Of a stretch of DNA of 64,000 nucleotides, positions 39,648 through 48,957 are shown piece by piece. Below the pieces are notes generated by a model. It did not search any database, had not been told where the DNA came from, and saw only the letters and a list, made by a program, of their open reading frames with translations. Made by a program: the position numbers and the translations under genes. The stretch is from Rhodanobacter sp. DHB23 (GTDB lineage: Bacteria; Pseudomonadota; Gammaproteobacteria; Xanthomonadales; Rhodanobacteraceae). The stretch covers positions 310,001 through 374,000 of the forward strand of contig NZ_JACYXK010000027.1 in NCBI RefSeq assembly GCF_014842975.1, written 5' to 3'. Numbering within the stretch: position 1 is the stretch's first letter; every line of letters starts with the position of its first letter.

Positions 39648-40151
39648 TGCCTTGTAGCCGATGGACTACATAACGTCGGCACAATCCGACGCGCATTTCA
39701 GTGCGTCTTCTTACAGGCTCCAATTCATGCGCGTCCTAACATGGGCATCGCGCGGTTTTGGGATGCACTCGACGAAACACACGCGCATGGCGTGACAGCA
39801 TCCCCGGACGCGACAGGCTCCACCTGCGCTCAAGGGATTCGTCGACCAACTCGATTCGGCATGCACCAGAGCGTGGCACCGCCCTGGGTTCCCACATGCG
39901 TATGGTCAATGACTCTGGATTCATCTGGACTGGATGCACGAATGGATATCGCAGTGCGCGGACGACGCAACACATCGCCACGAAGGCAGCCCTTCGGCAA
40001 CGCCTGCACTGATCCCTCCGAACAAACCCTTGTTTCAAACATCGCCAACGGCCATGGCGCCTCGCCATGCCTGCACGGCATGTGGGCGATGGCATCCAAG
40101 CCACGCTCGAGACATCCACATTCACCCTCATCCAGCGGACCAGCCGTGGAC
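39648..40151 (+). promoter_or_regulatory. Long leader upstream of virB7 with a GGA cluster
   Basis: These 504 nt contain no gene I can support. A perfect 6-bp hairpin (CGTCGG/CCGACG, 39674-39691) follows yraN. A weak promoter-like pair, TTTCAG-17 nt-TCCAAT, lies around 39698-39726. GGA triplets occur at 39917, 39927, 39932, 39944 and 39960, then again at 40137 and 40148 next to the virB7 start. GGA is the core of RsmA/CsrA sites. In Xanthomonas citri this secretion system is reported to be repressed by CsrA through its leader, so the same control is plausible here. Confidence 0.5.
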
Positions 40152-40610
40152 ATGGATCTACCGAAACTGCCCCGCGCGGGCGCCATGCTGCTTGTCGTCA
40201 TGGCATTGGCCGGTTGCGGCACCCCGCCAGCCAAAAACTTCAGCGGCCCGTGGAAGCCCGTCAATCACTTCCAGAGCACGCCCACCGAAATACCGCTGAA
40301 TCCGTCTTACGTGTTCTACGCGTCGCCGATGGACGAAACGCTCAAGGCGATGCTTTCGCGTTGGGCCAAAGACTCGGGCAGGGAACTGTCATACCAGCTT
40401 CCTTTCGACGTGACGCTCTACCAGCCCGTCGCCGGCATCCACACGACGGATATCGACAGCGCCGTCGCGCAACTCGACTCCATCTATGCGGCACAAGGCG
40501 TTTCCGTCACTGCCAGCCTGCGGCGAATCGAAGTCGGGACGGCCGCCGCCAGCAGCACTGGCGCATCCGCCGGAGGCCCTACCCCCGCGACACCTGCCGG
40601 CACGAAATGA
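40152..40610 (+). CDS. virB7: VirB7-like outer-membrane lipoprotein with N0-like domain
   Basis: This 152-residue lipoprotein has the lipobox L-A-G-C at residues 17-20 and anchors the T4SS outer-membrane core with VirB9 and VirB10. Classical VirB7 is about 50 residues. Here a C-terminal region (about 50-130: D-E-T-L-K-A-M-L-S-R-W and I-H-T-T-D-I-D-S-A-V-A-Q-L) looks like the secretin N0 domain reported for Xanthomonas VirB7. ATG 40152 or GTG 40146 may start it, and the ribosome site is weak. It is first in the virB operon, 40 nt before virB8. Confidence 0.82.
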   Translation: MDLPKLPRAGAMLLVVMALAGCGTPPAKNFSGPWKPVNHFQSTPTEIPLNPSYVFYASPMDETLKAMLSRWAKDSGRELSYQLPFDVTLYQPVAGIHTTDIDSAVAQLDSIYAAQGVSVTASLRRIEVGTAAASSTGASAGGPTPATPAGTK

Positions 40611-40650
40611 CCATGAATGCCACGACCACGAAAGGGGTGGGAACCCGCCC

Positions 40651-41565
40651 ATGCTGAAGAAAAACGCCTCCAGCCGGAAAGTAGACGAAGCAGTCACCAA
40701 GTCGGTCAATTTCGAATTGACCATTGCCGATCTCGCCAGGCGCAGCGAACGCCGCGCATGGATGGTCGCGTTCGGCGCCATCGGCATGTCGCTCATCCTT
40801 GCCGGCGGCTATTTCTACATGCTGCCGCTCAAGCAGAAAGTGCCCTACCTCGTCATGGCCGATGCCTACACCGGCACCAGCACGGTTGCCCGCCTGACGG
40901 ACGACGTGACCCTGCACAGGATCAGCACGAGCGAAGCGATCAACCGCAGCAACGTCGCGCACTACGTGCTGGCACGCGAATCGTATGACCTGGCCCTGCT
41001 CAACCTGGGCGACTGGACGACCGTCCAGACCATGTCTTCGCCCGGCGTCAGCACCGCGTATACCCAGCTCTACTCGTCGATCAACCCCAACGGTCTCTAC
41101 AAGAGGTACGGCAAGGACACCGCCATACGCATCAAGCTGCTGAGCATCGTACTTGCCGGCGGCGGCCCGGGCATGACGCCCAAGGGCGCCACCGTGCGCT
41201 TCCAGCGCAACCTCTACGACAAGCGCACGGGTGGCACGCAGCCCCTCGACAACAAGATCGCGACGATGTCGTTCACCTACAAGTCCAATCTCGACATGGA
41301 CGACCAGAGCCGCATCCAGAATCCTCTCGGCTTCTGGGTCACCGATTACCGCGTCGACGACGACTACTCGTCGGCTCCGCCCGCCGAAGTCCAGAACACC
41401 GTTCCGCGCGCCGCGCCAGCCCAGGGCGTCGACCCGGCAGCGGCCCCGGCGCCAGCTGCCACAGCCACGGAGGCGCTTCCTCCTGCCTCCGTCGTCGCCA
41501 ACCAGCCCACGCAGGCTCCCGGACAAGCCACCGGGAATTCCGTCACCGGAGTAGGTCGCCCATGA
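40651..41565 (+). CDS. virB8: Type IV secretion inner-membrane protein VirB8
   Basis: This 304-residue bitopic protein of the T4SS inner-membrane platform has a short cytoplasmic part, a membrane helix at about 45-62 and the VirB8/NTF2-like periplasmic domain (Y-V-L-A-R-E-S-Y-D, and K-I-A-T-M-S-F-T-Y late in the domain). After about residue 230 comes a Pro/Ala-rich tail that is longer than in most relatives. The ATG at 40651 has a purine-rich site (AAAGGGGTGGG) before it. The stop overlaps the virB9 start. Confidence 0.92.
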   Translation: MLKKNASSRKVDEAVTKSVNFELTIADLARRSERRAWMVAFGAIGMSLILAGGYFYMLPLKQKVPYLVMADAYTGTSTVARLTDDVTLHRISTSEAINRSNVAHYVLARESYDLALLNLGDWTTVQTMSSPGVSTAYTQLYSSINPNGLYKRYGKDTAIRIKLLSIVLAGGGPGMTPKGATVRFQRNLYDKRTGGTQPLDNKIATMSFTYKSNLDMDDQSRIQNPLGFWVTDYRVDDDYSSAPPAEVQNTVPRAAPAQGVDPAAAPAPAATATEALPPASVVANQPTQAPGQATGNSVTGVGRP

Positions 41566-42329
41566 ATCGATCCCAGCTGCTTGGCCTGACTCTCGCGACG
41601 TGCGCGGCCTGCTTCGGCCTGCCGGCACCGGCGAGTGCGCAGGTCGTGCAACAGTACGAATACCAGCCGGACCGCATCTATCCGGTGCGCACGGGCCTCG
41701 GCATCACCACTCAGATCGAGCTCAGCCCGCAGGAGAAGATCCTCGACTACAGCACCGGCTTCAGTTCCGGCTGGGACCTCACGCGCCGCGACAACGTCTT
41801 CTACCTCAAGCCGAAGAACGTCGACGTGGACACCAACATGATGATACGCACGGCGACGCACTCCTACATCTTCGAGCTGAAGGTGGTCGCCACCGACTGG
41901 AAGACGCTGGACCAGGCGCGCCGCAACGGCGTGGAATACAAGATCACGTTCAACTATCCGGCCGACACCAGCTTCGCCAAGGAAATCCAGAAGGACACCA
42001 AGGCATCGGCGCTGAATACCAACCTTGTCCCCGGGCGCAGCTACAACTTCGACTACGACTATGCGACGCGCAGCAAGGCCGCCCCGTGGCTGGTCCCGGT
42101 CAACGTCTATGACGACGGCCACTTCACCTACATCAAGATGAGCGATCTCAAGCAGTTCCCGACCGGGGACTTCCCCGCGGTATTCATGCGCGAACAGGAA
42201 AAGGGCGAGGACTCGCTGGTGAACACCACCGTCGAGGGCAACACCATCGTCGTTCACGGCACGTATCCCTACCTGGTCATCCGCCACGGCGACGATGTCG
42301 TGGGCCTGCGAAGGAACACCCAGAAGTGA
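41562..42329 (+). CDS. virB9: Type IV secretion outer-core protein VirB9
   Basis: This 255-residue periplasmic protein of the outer-membrane core complex has a signal peptide ending near A-S-A. The VirB9/CagX N-lobe contains D-R-I-Y-P-V-R-T-G-L-G, and the C-terminal domain includes V-N-V-Y-D-D-G-H-F-T-Y-I-K and V-V-H-G-T-Y-P-Y-L-V-I-R. The start overlaps virB8 by 4 nt, and the end overlaps the GTG start of virB10 by 4 nt, so the core subunits are translationally coupled. Confidence 0.94.
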   Translation: MNRSQLLGLTLATCAACFGLPAPASAQVVQQYEYQPDRIYPVRTGLGITTQIELSPQEKILDYSTGFSSGWDLTRRDNVFYLKPKNVDVDTNMMIRTATHSYIFELKVVATDWKTLDQARRNGVEYKITFNYPADTSFAKEIQKDTKASALNTNLVPGRSYNFDYDYATRSKAAPWLVPVNVYDDGHFTYIKMSDLKQFPTGDFPAVFMREQEKGEDSLVNTTVEGNTIVVHGTYPYLVIRHGDDVVGLRRNTQK

Positions 42330-43516
42330 ACTCCAATACTCCGAACCAACCCGGTGGTGATTCCACGCACCCGCAGGATTCGCACGGCATGCCAGGCAAC
42401 CAGGCCGATCCGCTGGCCGGCAATCCTTATTCCACCCGCTACCAGCAGGCGGGCACGCCCGATCTCGACGCCGGCGCGCCTCAGCTGCGCTCGCACGATT
42501 TGAGGCGCATGAACCAGCGCGCGCTGCTTCTGCTGGGCGCGGTCGTGCTGCTCCTGCTGTTCGTCGCGTACTGGATGATCACCGGCACGGGCAAGCGCAG
42601 CGAGCCAGTCAAGCCACGCGAAGAAAGAGTCACGGTGGCGGAACCGCCCAGGTCGCTGGCCTTGCCTCCGTTGCCGCCGTCGACTCCGGCGCCGCAACAG
42701 GCCGCGGCCATTCCGCTCGTGCAGCCCGCGGCCGCACCATTGCCTGCCGCACAACCCGTGCCGGCACCGCCCCCCCAGCTGCCATCACTGGTGCAACGCC
42801 GGATCTCCGCCGCCGAAGATGCAGGCTCCGCCCAGGCCGCTCCACCCGCCGCCGTACCGGCCGCCACCGGCGTCGGCGCCCCGGGGAGCCTGCACGATTC
42901 GAACATCACCAGCGCCCAACCGCTGCGCCGTCCGGACGTCCTGATGCAACGCGGCACCTACATCCGTTGCGTACTGGAGACACGCATCATCTCTGACATC
43001 CCCGGCTATGCGTCCTGCCTGGTCACCGAACCGGTCTACTCCTTCAACGGCCAGCGCCTGCTGCTGCCCAAGGGATCGAAGGTGCTCGGAACCTACGACA
43101 AGGGTCCGACGGGTGATCGCATGGCGGTGATCTGGGACCGCATCATCACGCCCAATGGCATCGACGTGAACATGGCCAGCCCGGGCATCGACAACCTGGG
43201 TGGCGCCGGCATCCCCGGCTATTACGACGCCCACTGGGGCCAGCGCATCAGCTCGGCCCTGCTGATCAGCATGCTCAGCGACGCCTTCAAGTACGAGGCC
43301 GCCGAACACGGCCCGAAGACCACCACCATCGGCTACGGCGTGGCGACTGAACAACCGTTCGAGAGCAACACTGCGCAGACCGTGCAGAACCTGGCCAATC
43401 AGGCCGTGCAGGCTGCCGCCAATCGCGCACCAACCGTGACCATCAACCAGGGCACGATCGTCTACGTCTACGTCGCCAAGGACGTGGATTTCAGTGGCGT
43501 CGTGGCCCGCTTCTGA
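42326..43516 (+). CDS. virB10: Type IV secretion core protein VirB10
   Basis: This 396-residue protein spans both membranes and transmits the ATPase signal to the outer-membrane pore. A cytoplasmic N-terminus precedes one membrane helix at about 69-91 (R-A-L-L-L-L-G-A-V-V-L-L-L-L-F). A long Pro/Ala-rich periplasmic linker follows. The TrbI domain contains R-G-T-Y-I-R-C-V-L-E-T-R-I and G-S-K-V-L-G-T-Y-D. Translation starts at GTG 42326. It ends shortly before virB11. Confidence 0.94.
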   Translation: MNSNTPNQPGGDSTHPQDSHGMPGNQADPLAGNPYSTRYQQAGTPDLDAGAPQLRSHDLRRMNQRALLLLGAVVLLLLFVAYWMITGTGKRSEPVKPREERVTVAEPPRSLALPPLPPSTPAPQQAAAIPLVQPAAAPLPAAQPVPAPPPQLPSLVQRRISAAEDAGSAQAAPPAAVPAATGVGAPGSLHDSNITSAQPLRRPDVLMQRGTYIRCVLETRIISDIPGYASCLVTEPVYSFNGQRLLLPKGSKVLGTYDKGPTGDRMAVIWDRIITPNGIDVNMASPGIDNLGGAGIPGYYDAHWGQRISSALLISMLSDAFKYEAAEHGPKTTTIGYGVATEQPFESNTAQTVQNLANQAVQAAANRAPTVTINQGTIVYVYVAKDVDFSGVVARF

Positions 43517-43532
43517 CCGATCCACCGAGCCC

Positions 43533-44564
43533 ATGCAGGAACTGGACGCACACGTCTCGAGCGAATTCCTCGCCTACCAGTATGAGGTACTGGGAGTACG
43601 GGAGTTCATGTCCTCGCCGGACGTCACCGAGATCTGCATCAACCGCCCGGGCGAGTTGTACCTGGAAAGCCGCGGTGCGTGGCGCCGTGTCGAAGTACCC
43701 ACACTCACGTTCGAACGGGCGCGCCAGTTCTGCACGGCGGTTGTCAACGAGAGCAACACCGGCCAGCGCATCACGGACACCGACCCGGTGGTGTCACTGA
43801 CCTTCCCCACCGGGGAGCGCGCGCAATTCGTGATACCGCCTGCCTGCGAAGCGGGCCGCGTGTCCATCACCATCCGCCTGCCGTCCAAGCAGACGAAAAC
43901 ACTGGCCCAGTACCAGCAGGACGGCTTCTTCGACGAGATCGTCGAAGTGGGCCGGGGCATCAGCGCTGTCGATCGCGAATTGCTGGAATTGCGCGCCAGC
44001 CGCCACTACGCCGACTTCTTCCGCAAGGCGGTGCTCAACAAGAAGAACATCGTGGTTTCCGGCGCCACCGGCAGCGGCAAGACCACGTTCATGAAGTCGC
44101 TGGTGCACCACATCCCCGACAACGAACGTCTGGTGACCATCGAGGATGCACGCGAGCTGTTCATCGCCCAGCCCAATGTCGTGCACCTGCTCTATTCCAA
44201 GGGCGGCCAAAGCACCAGCAACGTCACTGCCAAGAGCTGCATGGAGGCCTGCCTGCGCATGAAGCCGGACCGCATCATCCTGGCCGAACTGCGCGGTGAT
44301 GAGTCGTTCTACTTCATCCGCAACTGCGCCTCGGGCCACCCCGGCTCGATCACCAGTTGCCATTCCGGCAGCACGGAACAGACCTGGGACCAGCTTGCCC
44401 TGATGGTGAAAGCCTCCAACGAAGGCGCCGGGCTGGAGTTCGCCACCATCAAGCGCCTGCTCATGATGACCATCGACATCGTCGTTCACATCAAGGCGCA
44501 TGCAGGGCGTCGTTGCATCACCGGCATCGATTTCGATCCTGCCCGCAGCTTTTCGCCATCCTGA
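43533..44564 (+). CDS. virB11: Type IV secretion ATPase VirB11
   Basis: This 343-residue hexameric traffic ATPase sits at the base of the channel. Walker A G-A-T-G-S-G-K-T-T is at residues 177-185. The Asp box I-E-D-A-R-E-L and the Walker B-type I-L-A-E-L-R-G-D-E follow, then the His box G-H-P-G-S-I-T-S-C-H. ATG 43533 is used; an earlier in-frame ATG at 43494 lies inside virB10. Confidence 0.95.
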   Translation: MQELDAHVSSEFLAYQYEVLGVREFMSSPDVTEICINRPGELYLESRGAWRRVEVPTLTFERARQFCTAVVNESNTGQRITDTDPVVSLTFPTGERAQFVIPPACEAGRVSITIRLPSKQTKTLAQYQQDGFFDEIVEVGRGISAVDRELLELRASRHYADFFRKAVLNKKNIVVSGATGSGKTTFMKSLVHHIPDNERLVTIEDARELFIAQPNVVHLLYSKGGQSTSNVTAKSCMEACLRMKPDRIILAELRGDESFYFIRNCASGHPGSITSCHSGSTEQTWDQLALMVKASNEGAGLEFATIKRLLMMTIDIVVHIKAHAGRRCITGIDFDPARSFSPS

Positions 44565-44592
44565 TCCGCGCACTGGCACGGGAGTCCACGAC

Positions 44593-45480
44593 ATGTTCGC
44601 TGCAATCGGATTGATGGCTTGCCCCAAACTGGCCGTATCGGCCGAGGTGATGAGCCACGTCGTCGACGTCGAATCCGGCGCCAATCCCTATGCGATCGGC
44701 GTGGTGGGCGGCCAACTGGAACGCCAGCCCAGGAGCCTGGCCGAGGCGCTGGCCACCGTGCGCATGCTCGACGCCAAGGGTTACAACTATTCGCTGGGCG
44801 TGGCGCAGGTGAACCGCGCCAACCTCGGCAGATACGGCCTGGATTCCTACGAAAAGGCCTTCGACACCTGCCCCAACCTCGCTGCCGGCGCGCAGATCCT
44901 CGCCGCGTGCTACGCCAGCTCCGGTGGCAACTGGGGCAAGGCCTTCAGCTGCTACTACTCGGGCGACTTCGTCACCGGCTACCGCGACGGCTACGTGCAG
45001 AAGGTGTACGACTCCATCAATCGCAACAGGGGTAACGACGTCGGCGTCGGCGCTTCGCAGGCGATACCCCTCAAGGCCGCATCGGCAGCTGTTGCCGGTG
45101 GCACACAGGCACCGGATACCCCCGACTACCGCGTGGCGATCCGCAGCGTGTCGTTCTACACGACGACAACGTCTACACCCCCACCGGGCAGTTCACCAGT
45201 CCACGACAGCGTGTCGCCCTCCGTCTCGGTGCAGGCACCAGCCAAGCCCTCCGCCACACGGTCGATGGTATCCACACCATCACCCATTCCCGCCAGCGAC
45301 GCATCGAACCATGTGGATGCCGCCACTTCGGTCTTCGTGCCGCAAGTGACCGGGCCAAACGACCCGCCCCCCTCCACGCCGACCAGCCCGGCGGTCTCGC
45401 CACAGTCGACATCCGTAATCGCCAGCAGCACTCCCGCCGCCTCCGCGCAAGAGCAATCCGATGCAGCTTTCGTCTTCTGA
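44593..45480 (+). CDS. virB1: VirB1 lytic transglycosylase
   Basis: This 295-residue protein opens peptidoglycan so the T4SS can assemble. The SLT/VirB1 domain spans about residues 5-150, with the catalytic Glu in V-E-S-G-A-N-P-Y-A-I. S-L-G-V-A-Q-V-N and the C-Y-A-S-S-G-G-N-W motif complete the fold. The remaining part is a low-complexity Pro/Ser/Thr tail. No clear cleavable signal is seen at this start (ATG 44593, GGAG 8 nt before). The signal could be cryptic or the start could lie further on. Confidence 0.9.
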   Translation: MFAAIGLMACPKLAVSAEVMSHVVDVESGANPYAIGVVGGQLERQPRSLAEALATVRMLDAKGYNYSLGVAQVNRANLGRYGLDSYEKAFDTCPNLAAGAQILAACYASSGGNWGKAFSCYYSGDFVTGYRDGYVQKVYDSINRNRGNDVGVGASQAIPLKAASAAVAGGTQAPDTPDYRVAIRSVSFYTTTTSTPPPGSSPVHDSVSPSVSVQAPAKPSATRSMVSTPSPIPASDASNHVDAATSVFVPQVTGPNDPPPSTPTSPAVSPQSTSVIASSTPAASAQEQSDAAFVF

Positions 45481-45679
45481 AACCGAGGCATGCGCGGTCA
45501 AGCGCATGGCTCGCCCCAGTCTGCGGATTCGCCCATCCGCGCCGGTGGCCGCATGGCCGCAAGACCAGCTCGAGTCACTCGAGACAACTCGCGGCAAATC
45601 CGGCTGCATGTCACGCAGCCATTCCTGAGACGTCAACGCCAGACCGTCACAACATCCACCCCCACCAAGGAAATCCGAC

Positions 45680-46093
45680 ATGGCACCGAACCAGATCGTC
45701 ACCGACAGCCTCCTCCGCTCCAGCCGCGCCCGTCTTGGCACCTTCCTGTATCTCGCCGTGCTCATCGCCCTGGTCATGCCGGGCATCGCGTTTGGCCAGG
45801 ACGCCGGCGACACCATCAACACCACCTGCAACTTCGCCAACAACATCAACAAGATCCTCAACGCCATCTCCATCGTGGTGGTGACCATCGCGGTGATCTT
45901 TTCCGGTTACCAGATCGCCTTCGCGCACAAGCGCATCGGCGATGTCGCCCCCGTGCTGATCGGCGCCGTGCTGATCGGTGCTGCCGGCCAGATCGCCAAG
46001 ATGTTCCTCGCCGGCAGCACCACGGCCTCCGGCGCCACCCAGTGCTCGACCACGGCGAGCCTGATTTCACACGCATTGAGCCACTATGCATAA
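45680..46093 (+). CDS. virB2: T4SS major pilin VirB2
   Basis: This 137-residue pilin precursor has a long signal peptide (L-A-V-L-I-A-L-V-M-P-G-I-A-F-G), then two hydrophobic helices (I-L-N-A-I-S-I-V-V-V-T-I-A-V-I-F and V-A-P-V-L-I-G-A-V-L-I-G-A-A-G-Q-I-A). The VirB2/TrbC family pattern K-R-I-G-D lies between them. One Cys lies before and one after the helices and they could pair. It follows a 199-nt gap after virB1 with an AAGGAA site, and overlaps virB3. Confidence 0.88.
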   Translation: MAPNQIVTDSLLRSSRARLGTFLYLAVLIALVMPGIAFGQDAGDTINTTCNFANNINKILNAISIVVVTIAVIFSGYQIAFAHKRIGDVAPVLIGAVLIGAAGQIAKMFLAGSTTASGATQCSTTASLISHALSHYA

Positions 46094-46394
46094 GAACGCG
46101 CTGTTCCGCGGCTGCACCCGCCCGCCCATGTTCATGGGCGTGCCCTACGTACCGTTCTTCTTTGCGGTGGGCGGGGTGTTCCTGCTGTCGGTGTACACCA
46201 ACTTCTTCTACCTGCTGCTGATTCCGCCAGTGATCTTCGTGATGCGCCAGATGGCTCGTCGCGACGAGATGATCTTCCGCCTGCTCGGACTGCGGCTGCA
46301 GTTCCGCACCCGGATTCGCAACCTGCAGGAACACGATGGCATGTGGGTGTTCACACCCAACAGCTACCGCGGCCAGTCGAAAGACAAAACGTAA
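46086..46394 (+). CDS. virB3: T4SS inner-membrane protein VirB3
   Basis: This 102-residue protein has an N-terminal L-F-R-G-C-T-R-P-P-M, typical of VirB3, and two close hydrophobic helices (V-P-F-F-F-A-V-G-G-V-F-L-L and F-F-Y-L-L-L-I-P-P-V-I-F). VirB3 works with VirB4, which follows 48 nt later. The start overlaps the virB2 end by 8 nt. Confidence 0.9.
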   Translation: MHKNALFRGCTRPPMFMGVPYVPFFFAVGGVFLLSVYTNFFYLLLIPPVIFVMRQMARRDEMIFRLLGLRLQFRTRIRNLQEHDGMWVFTPNSYRGQSKDKT

Positions 46395-46442
46395 GCCACC
46401 CAGGCGCCCCGGATTGCCGGGGCGCCGTCCTGGATCCACATC

Positions 46443-48932
46443 ATGCCCAAGCCCAGCTTCGTCCCCGATGCCGCGATCAGCGAATTCGTTCCGCTGTCCA
46501 CCCATGTATCGCCGACCGTGCTCAAGACCACGGGAGGCGATTACCTGATGGTGTGGCGCCTGGGCGGCCTGCCGTTCGTAGGGCGCGAGGAATGGGACAT
46601 CGAGCACCGCCACAACACCTTCAACCGCATGCTGCAGACCCTGCGTGCGCCGGATTTCGTGAACGTGGCGTTCTGGGTGCACGACGTGCGCCGCCGCCGC
46701 CGCTTCAAGGACCACAGCCGCTTCGCGCAAGCCTTCAACCAGAGCATGTCGGATGCGTATTACGACGCGCTGTCCGCGCAGAAGCTGATGCAGAACGAGC
46801 TGTACCTCACCCTGATCTACCGCCCCATCGTCGAGGGCAAGCGCTTCGCCGAGAAGTCCAGCGACATCGCCCGGCTGGAGTCCGAGCAGTTGCAGGCCGT
46901 CAATACCGTATTGGAACTGGCGGGCAACGTCGAGGCCGTACTGAAGGACTACGCGCCCTACCGGCTCGGCATGTACGAGGCCAAGAACGGCGTGGTTTTC
47001 TCCGAGCCGCTGGAGCTCTACGGCTACCTGCTCAACCGCATCGACGAGCCGGTGCCGGCGTTGCCCGCACCGGTGTACAGCTACCTGCCGGTGAGCAAGC
47101 ACCGCTTCTCCGCCAAGACCGGCGACTTCGTCATCACCGCACCCGACGGCGCCAACCAGTTCGGCGCCATCCTCAACATCAAGGAATACACCGACGGCAC
47201 GTATCCGGGCATCCTCAACGGACTGAAGTACCTCGACTTCGAATACGTCGTCACCCACTCGTTCAGCCCCATGGGCCGCCACGACGCGCTGAAGGCGCTG
47301 GACCGCACCAAGGGCATGATGATCTCCTCCGGCGACAAGGCCTTCAGCCAGATCGCCGAGCTGGACCACGCCATGGACCAGCTGGCCTCCGGCAACTTCG
47401 TGCTGGGCGAGTACCACTTCACCATCGCGATCTACGCGCCGAACCAGGAAACGCTCTCGCAGCAGATCGCCGCCACGCGCGCCGAGCTCTCCAACGCCGG
47501 CTTCGTCTCGGTGAAGGAGGACCTGGCCGTCACCGCCTCGTTCTACTCGCAGCTGCCGTGCAACTGGAAATACCGCACGCGCCTGGCCAACGTCAGCTCG
47601 CTGAACTTCCTCGGCCTCTCGCCGCTGCACAACTTCGCCACCGGAAAGAAAGAGAACAACCCCTGGGGCGACTACGTCACCACGCTGCAGACCACCAACG
47701 GCCAGCCCTACTACTTCAACTTCCACGCCACCCACCCGGCGGAGAACTCGCTGGGCGAGAAGGCCATCGCCAACACCATGGTCATCGGCAAGTCCGGCAC
47801 CGGCAAGACCGCGCTGATCAACTTCCTGCTCAGCCAGGTGCAGAAGTACACGCCCTCGCCCACGATCTTCTTCTTCGACAAGGACCGCGGTGCGGAGATT
47901 TTCGTGCGCGCCTGTGGCGGCAACTATCTCGCACTGGAAAACGGCCAGCCCACCGGCTTCAACCCGTTCCACTGCGAACGCACCGAAGCCAACGTGCAGT
48001 TCCTCGCCGAACTCATCAAGGTCCTCGCCGGCAAGAGCGTCTACAGCTCGCGCGAGGAGGAAGACATCTTCCGCGCCGTCGAGAGCATGCTCGACACGCC
48101 GATGCGCCTGCGCAACATGACCAACTTCCAGAAGAGCCTGCCCAACATGGGCGACGACGGCCTCTACGTGCGCATGCGCAAGTGGACGGCCGGCAACTCG
48201 CTGGGCTGGGTGTTCGACAACCCCGTCGACACCATCGACCTGACCCACGCCAGCATCATCGGCTTCGACTACACCGACATCATCGACAACCCCGAAGTGC
48301 GCGTGCCGGTCATCAATTACCTGCTGCACCGCCTGGAAGCGCTGATCGACGGCCGCCCGCTGATCTACGTGATGGACGAATTCTGGAAGATCCTCGACGG
48401 CAAGGGCGGCCTCAAGGAATTCGCCAAGAACAAGCAGAAGACCATCCGCAAGCAGAACGGCCTCGGCATCTTCGCCACCCAAAGCCCCGAGGACGCGCTG
48501 GCCAGCGACATCGCCGCCGCGCTCATCGAGCAGACCGCCACCATGATCCTGCTGCCCAACCCCAACGCCAGCCGCGAAGACTATGTCGAAGGCCTCAAGC
48601 TCACCGAAGCGGAATACCAGGTGGTGGTGAGCCTGGATGAACGTTCGCGCCGCTTCCTCGTCAAGCAAGGCCATGCCAGCGCGGTCTGCCAGCTCAACCT
48701 GCGCGGCATGGACGATGCCCTGTCGGTGATCTCCGCCTCCACCGACAACATCGAGATCATGCACCAGGTGCTGCAAGAGCGCGCCACCGCGGCAGGCGTG
48801 AGCGTGGACGACCTGCGTCCCGAGCAGTGGCTCAACGATTTCTACGAAAACCGCAAGGGCAGCGGCAAGTCCAGGCCGACCCAGCCGATGCGCCCGCCCC
48901 AATCCGCACGCACCACTATCCAATCAAGCTAA
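46443..48932 (+). CDS. virB4: Type IV secretion ATPase VirB4
   Basis: This 829-residue AAA+ ATPase is the largest and most conserved T4SS subunit. The N-terminal CagE/TrbE/VirB domain fills about residues 180-400. Walker A, I-G-K-S-G-T-G-K-T, lies at about 448-456. Walker B, L-I-Y-V-M-D-E-F-W-K, lies at about 640-650. A late A-T-Q-S-P-E-D is the motor's Gln finger region. It powers pilus and channel assembly at the inner membrane. Confidence 0.96.
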   Translation: MPKPSFVPDAAISEFVPLSTHVSPTVLKTTGGDYLMVWRLGGLPFVGREEWDIEHRHNTFNRMLQTLRAPDFVNVAFWVHDVRRRRRFKDHSRFAQAFNQSMSDAYYDALSAQKLMQNELYLTLIYRPIVEGKRFAEKSSDIARLESEQLQAVNTVLELAGNVEAVLKDYAPYRLGMYEAKNGVVFSEPLELYGYLLNRIDEPVPALPAPVYSYLPVSKHRFSAKTGDFVITAPDGANQFGAILNIKEYTDGTYPGILNGLKYLDFEYVVTHSFSPMGRHDALKALDRTKGMMISSGDKAFSQIAELDHAMDQLASGNFVLGEYHFTIAIYAPNQETLSQQIAATRAELSNAGFVSVKEDLAVTASFYSQLPCNWKYRTRLANVSSLNFLGLSPLHNFATGKKENNPWGDYVTTLQTTNGQPYYFNFHATHPAENSLGEKAIANTMVIGKSGTGKTALINFLLSQVQKYTPSPTIFFFDKDRGAEIFVRACGGNYLALENGQPTGFNPFHCERTEANVQFLAELIKVLAGKSVYSSREEEDIFRAVESMLDTPMRLRNMTNFQKSLPNMGDDGLYVRMRKWTAGNSLGWVFDNPVDTIDLTHASIIGFDYTDIIDNPEVRVPVINYLLHRLEALIDGRPLIYVMDEFWKILDGKGGLKEFAKNKQKTIRKQNGLGIFATQSPEDALASDIAAALIEQTATMILLPNPNASREDYVEGLKLTEAEYQVVVSLDERSRRFLVKQGHASAVCQLNLRGMDDALSVISASTDNIEIMHQVLQERATAAGVSVDDLRPEQWLNDFYENRKGSGKSRPTQPMRPPQSARTTIQSS

Positions 48933-48957
48933 GCCAAGGCCGAGTGAGGAAAACGCC

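Noticed and set aside
39736-40131. Reverse-strand open frame of 131 codons upstream of virB7
   Set aside because: No ribosome site, no recognisable domain and a composition of a chance frame; it lies in the leader that probably serves virB7.
39741-40151. In-frame N-terminal extension of virB7
   Set aside because: It would bury the lipoprotein signal peptide 137 residues into the protein; the lipobox requires a start near 40152.
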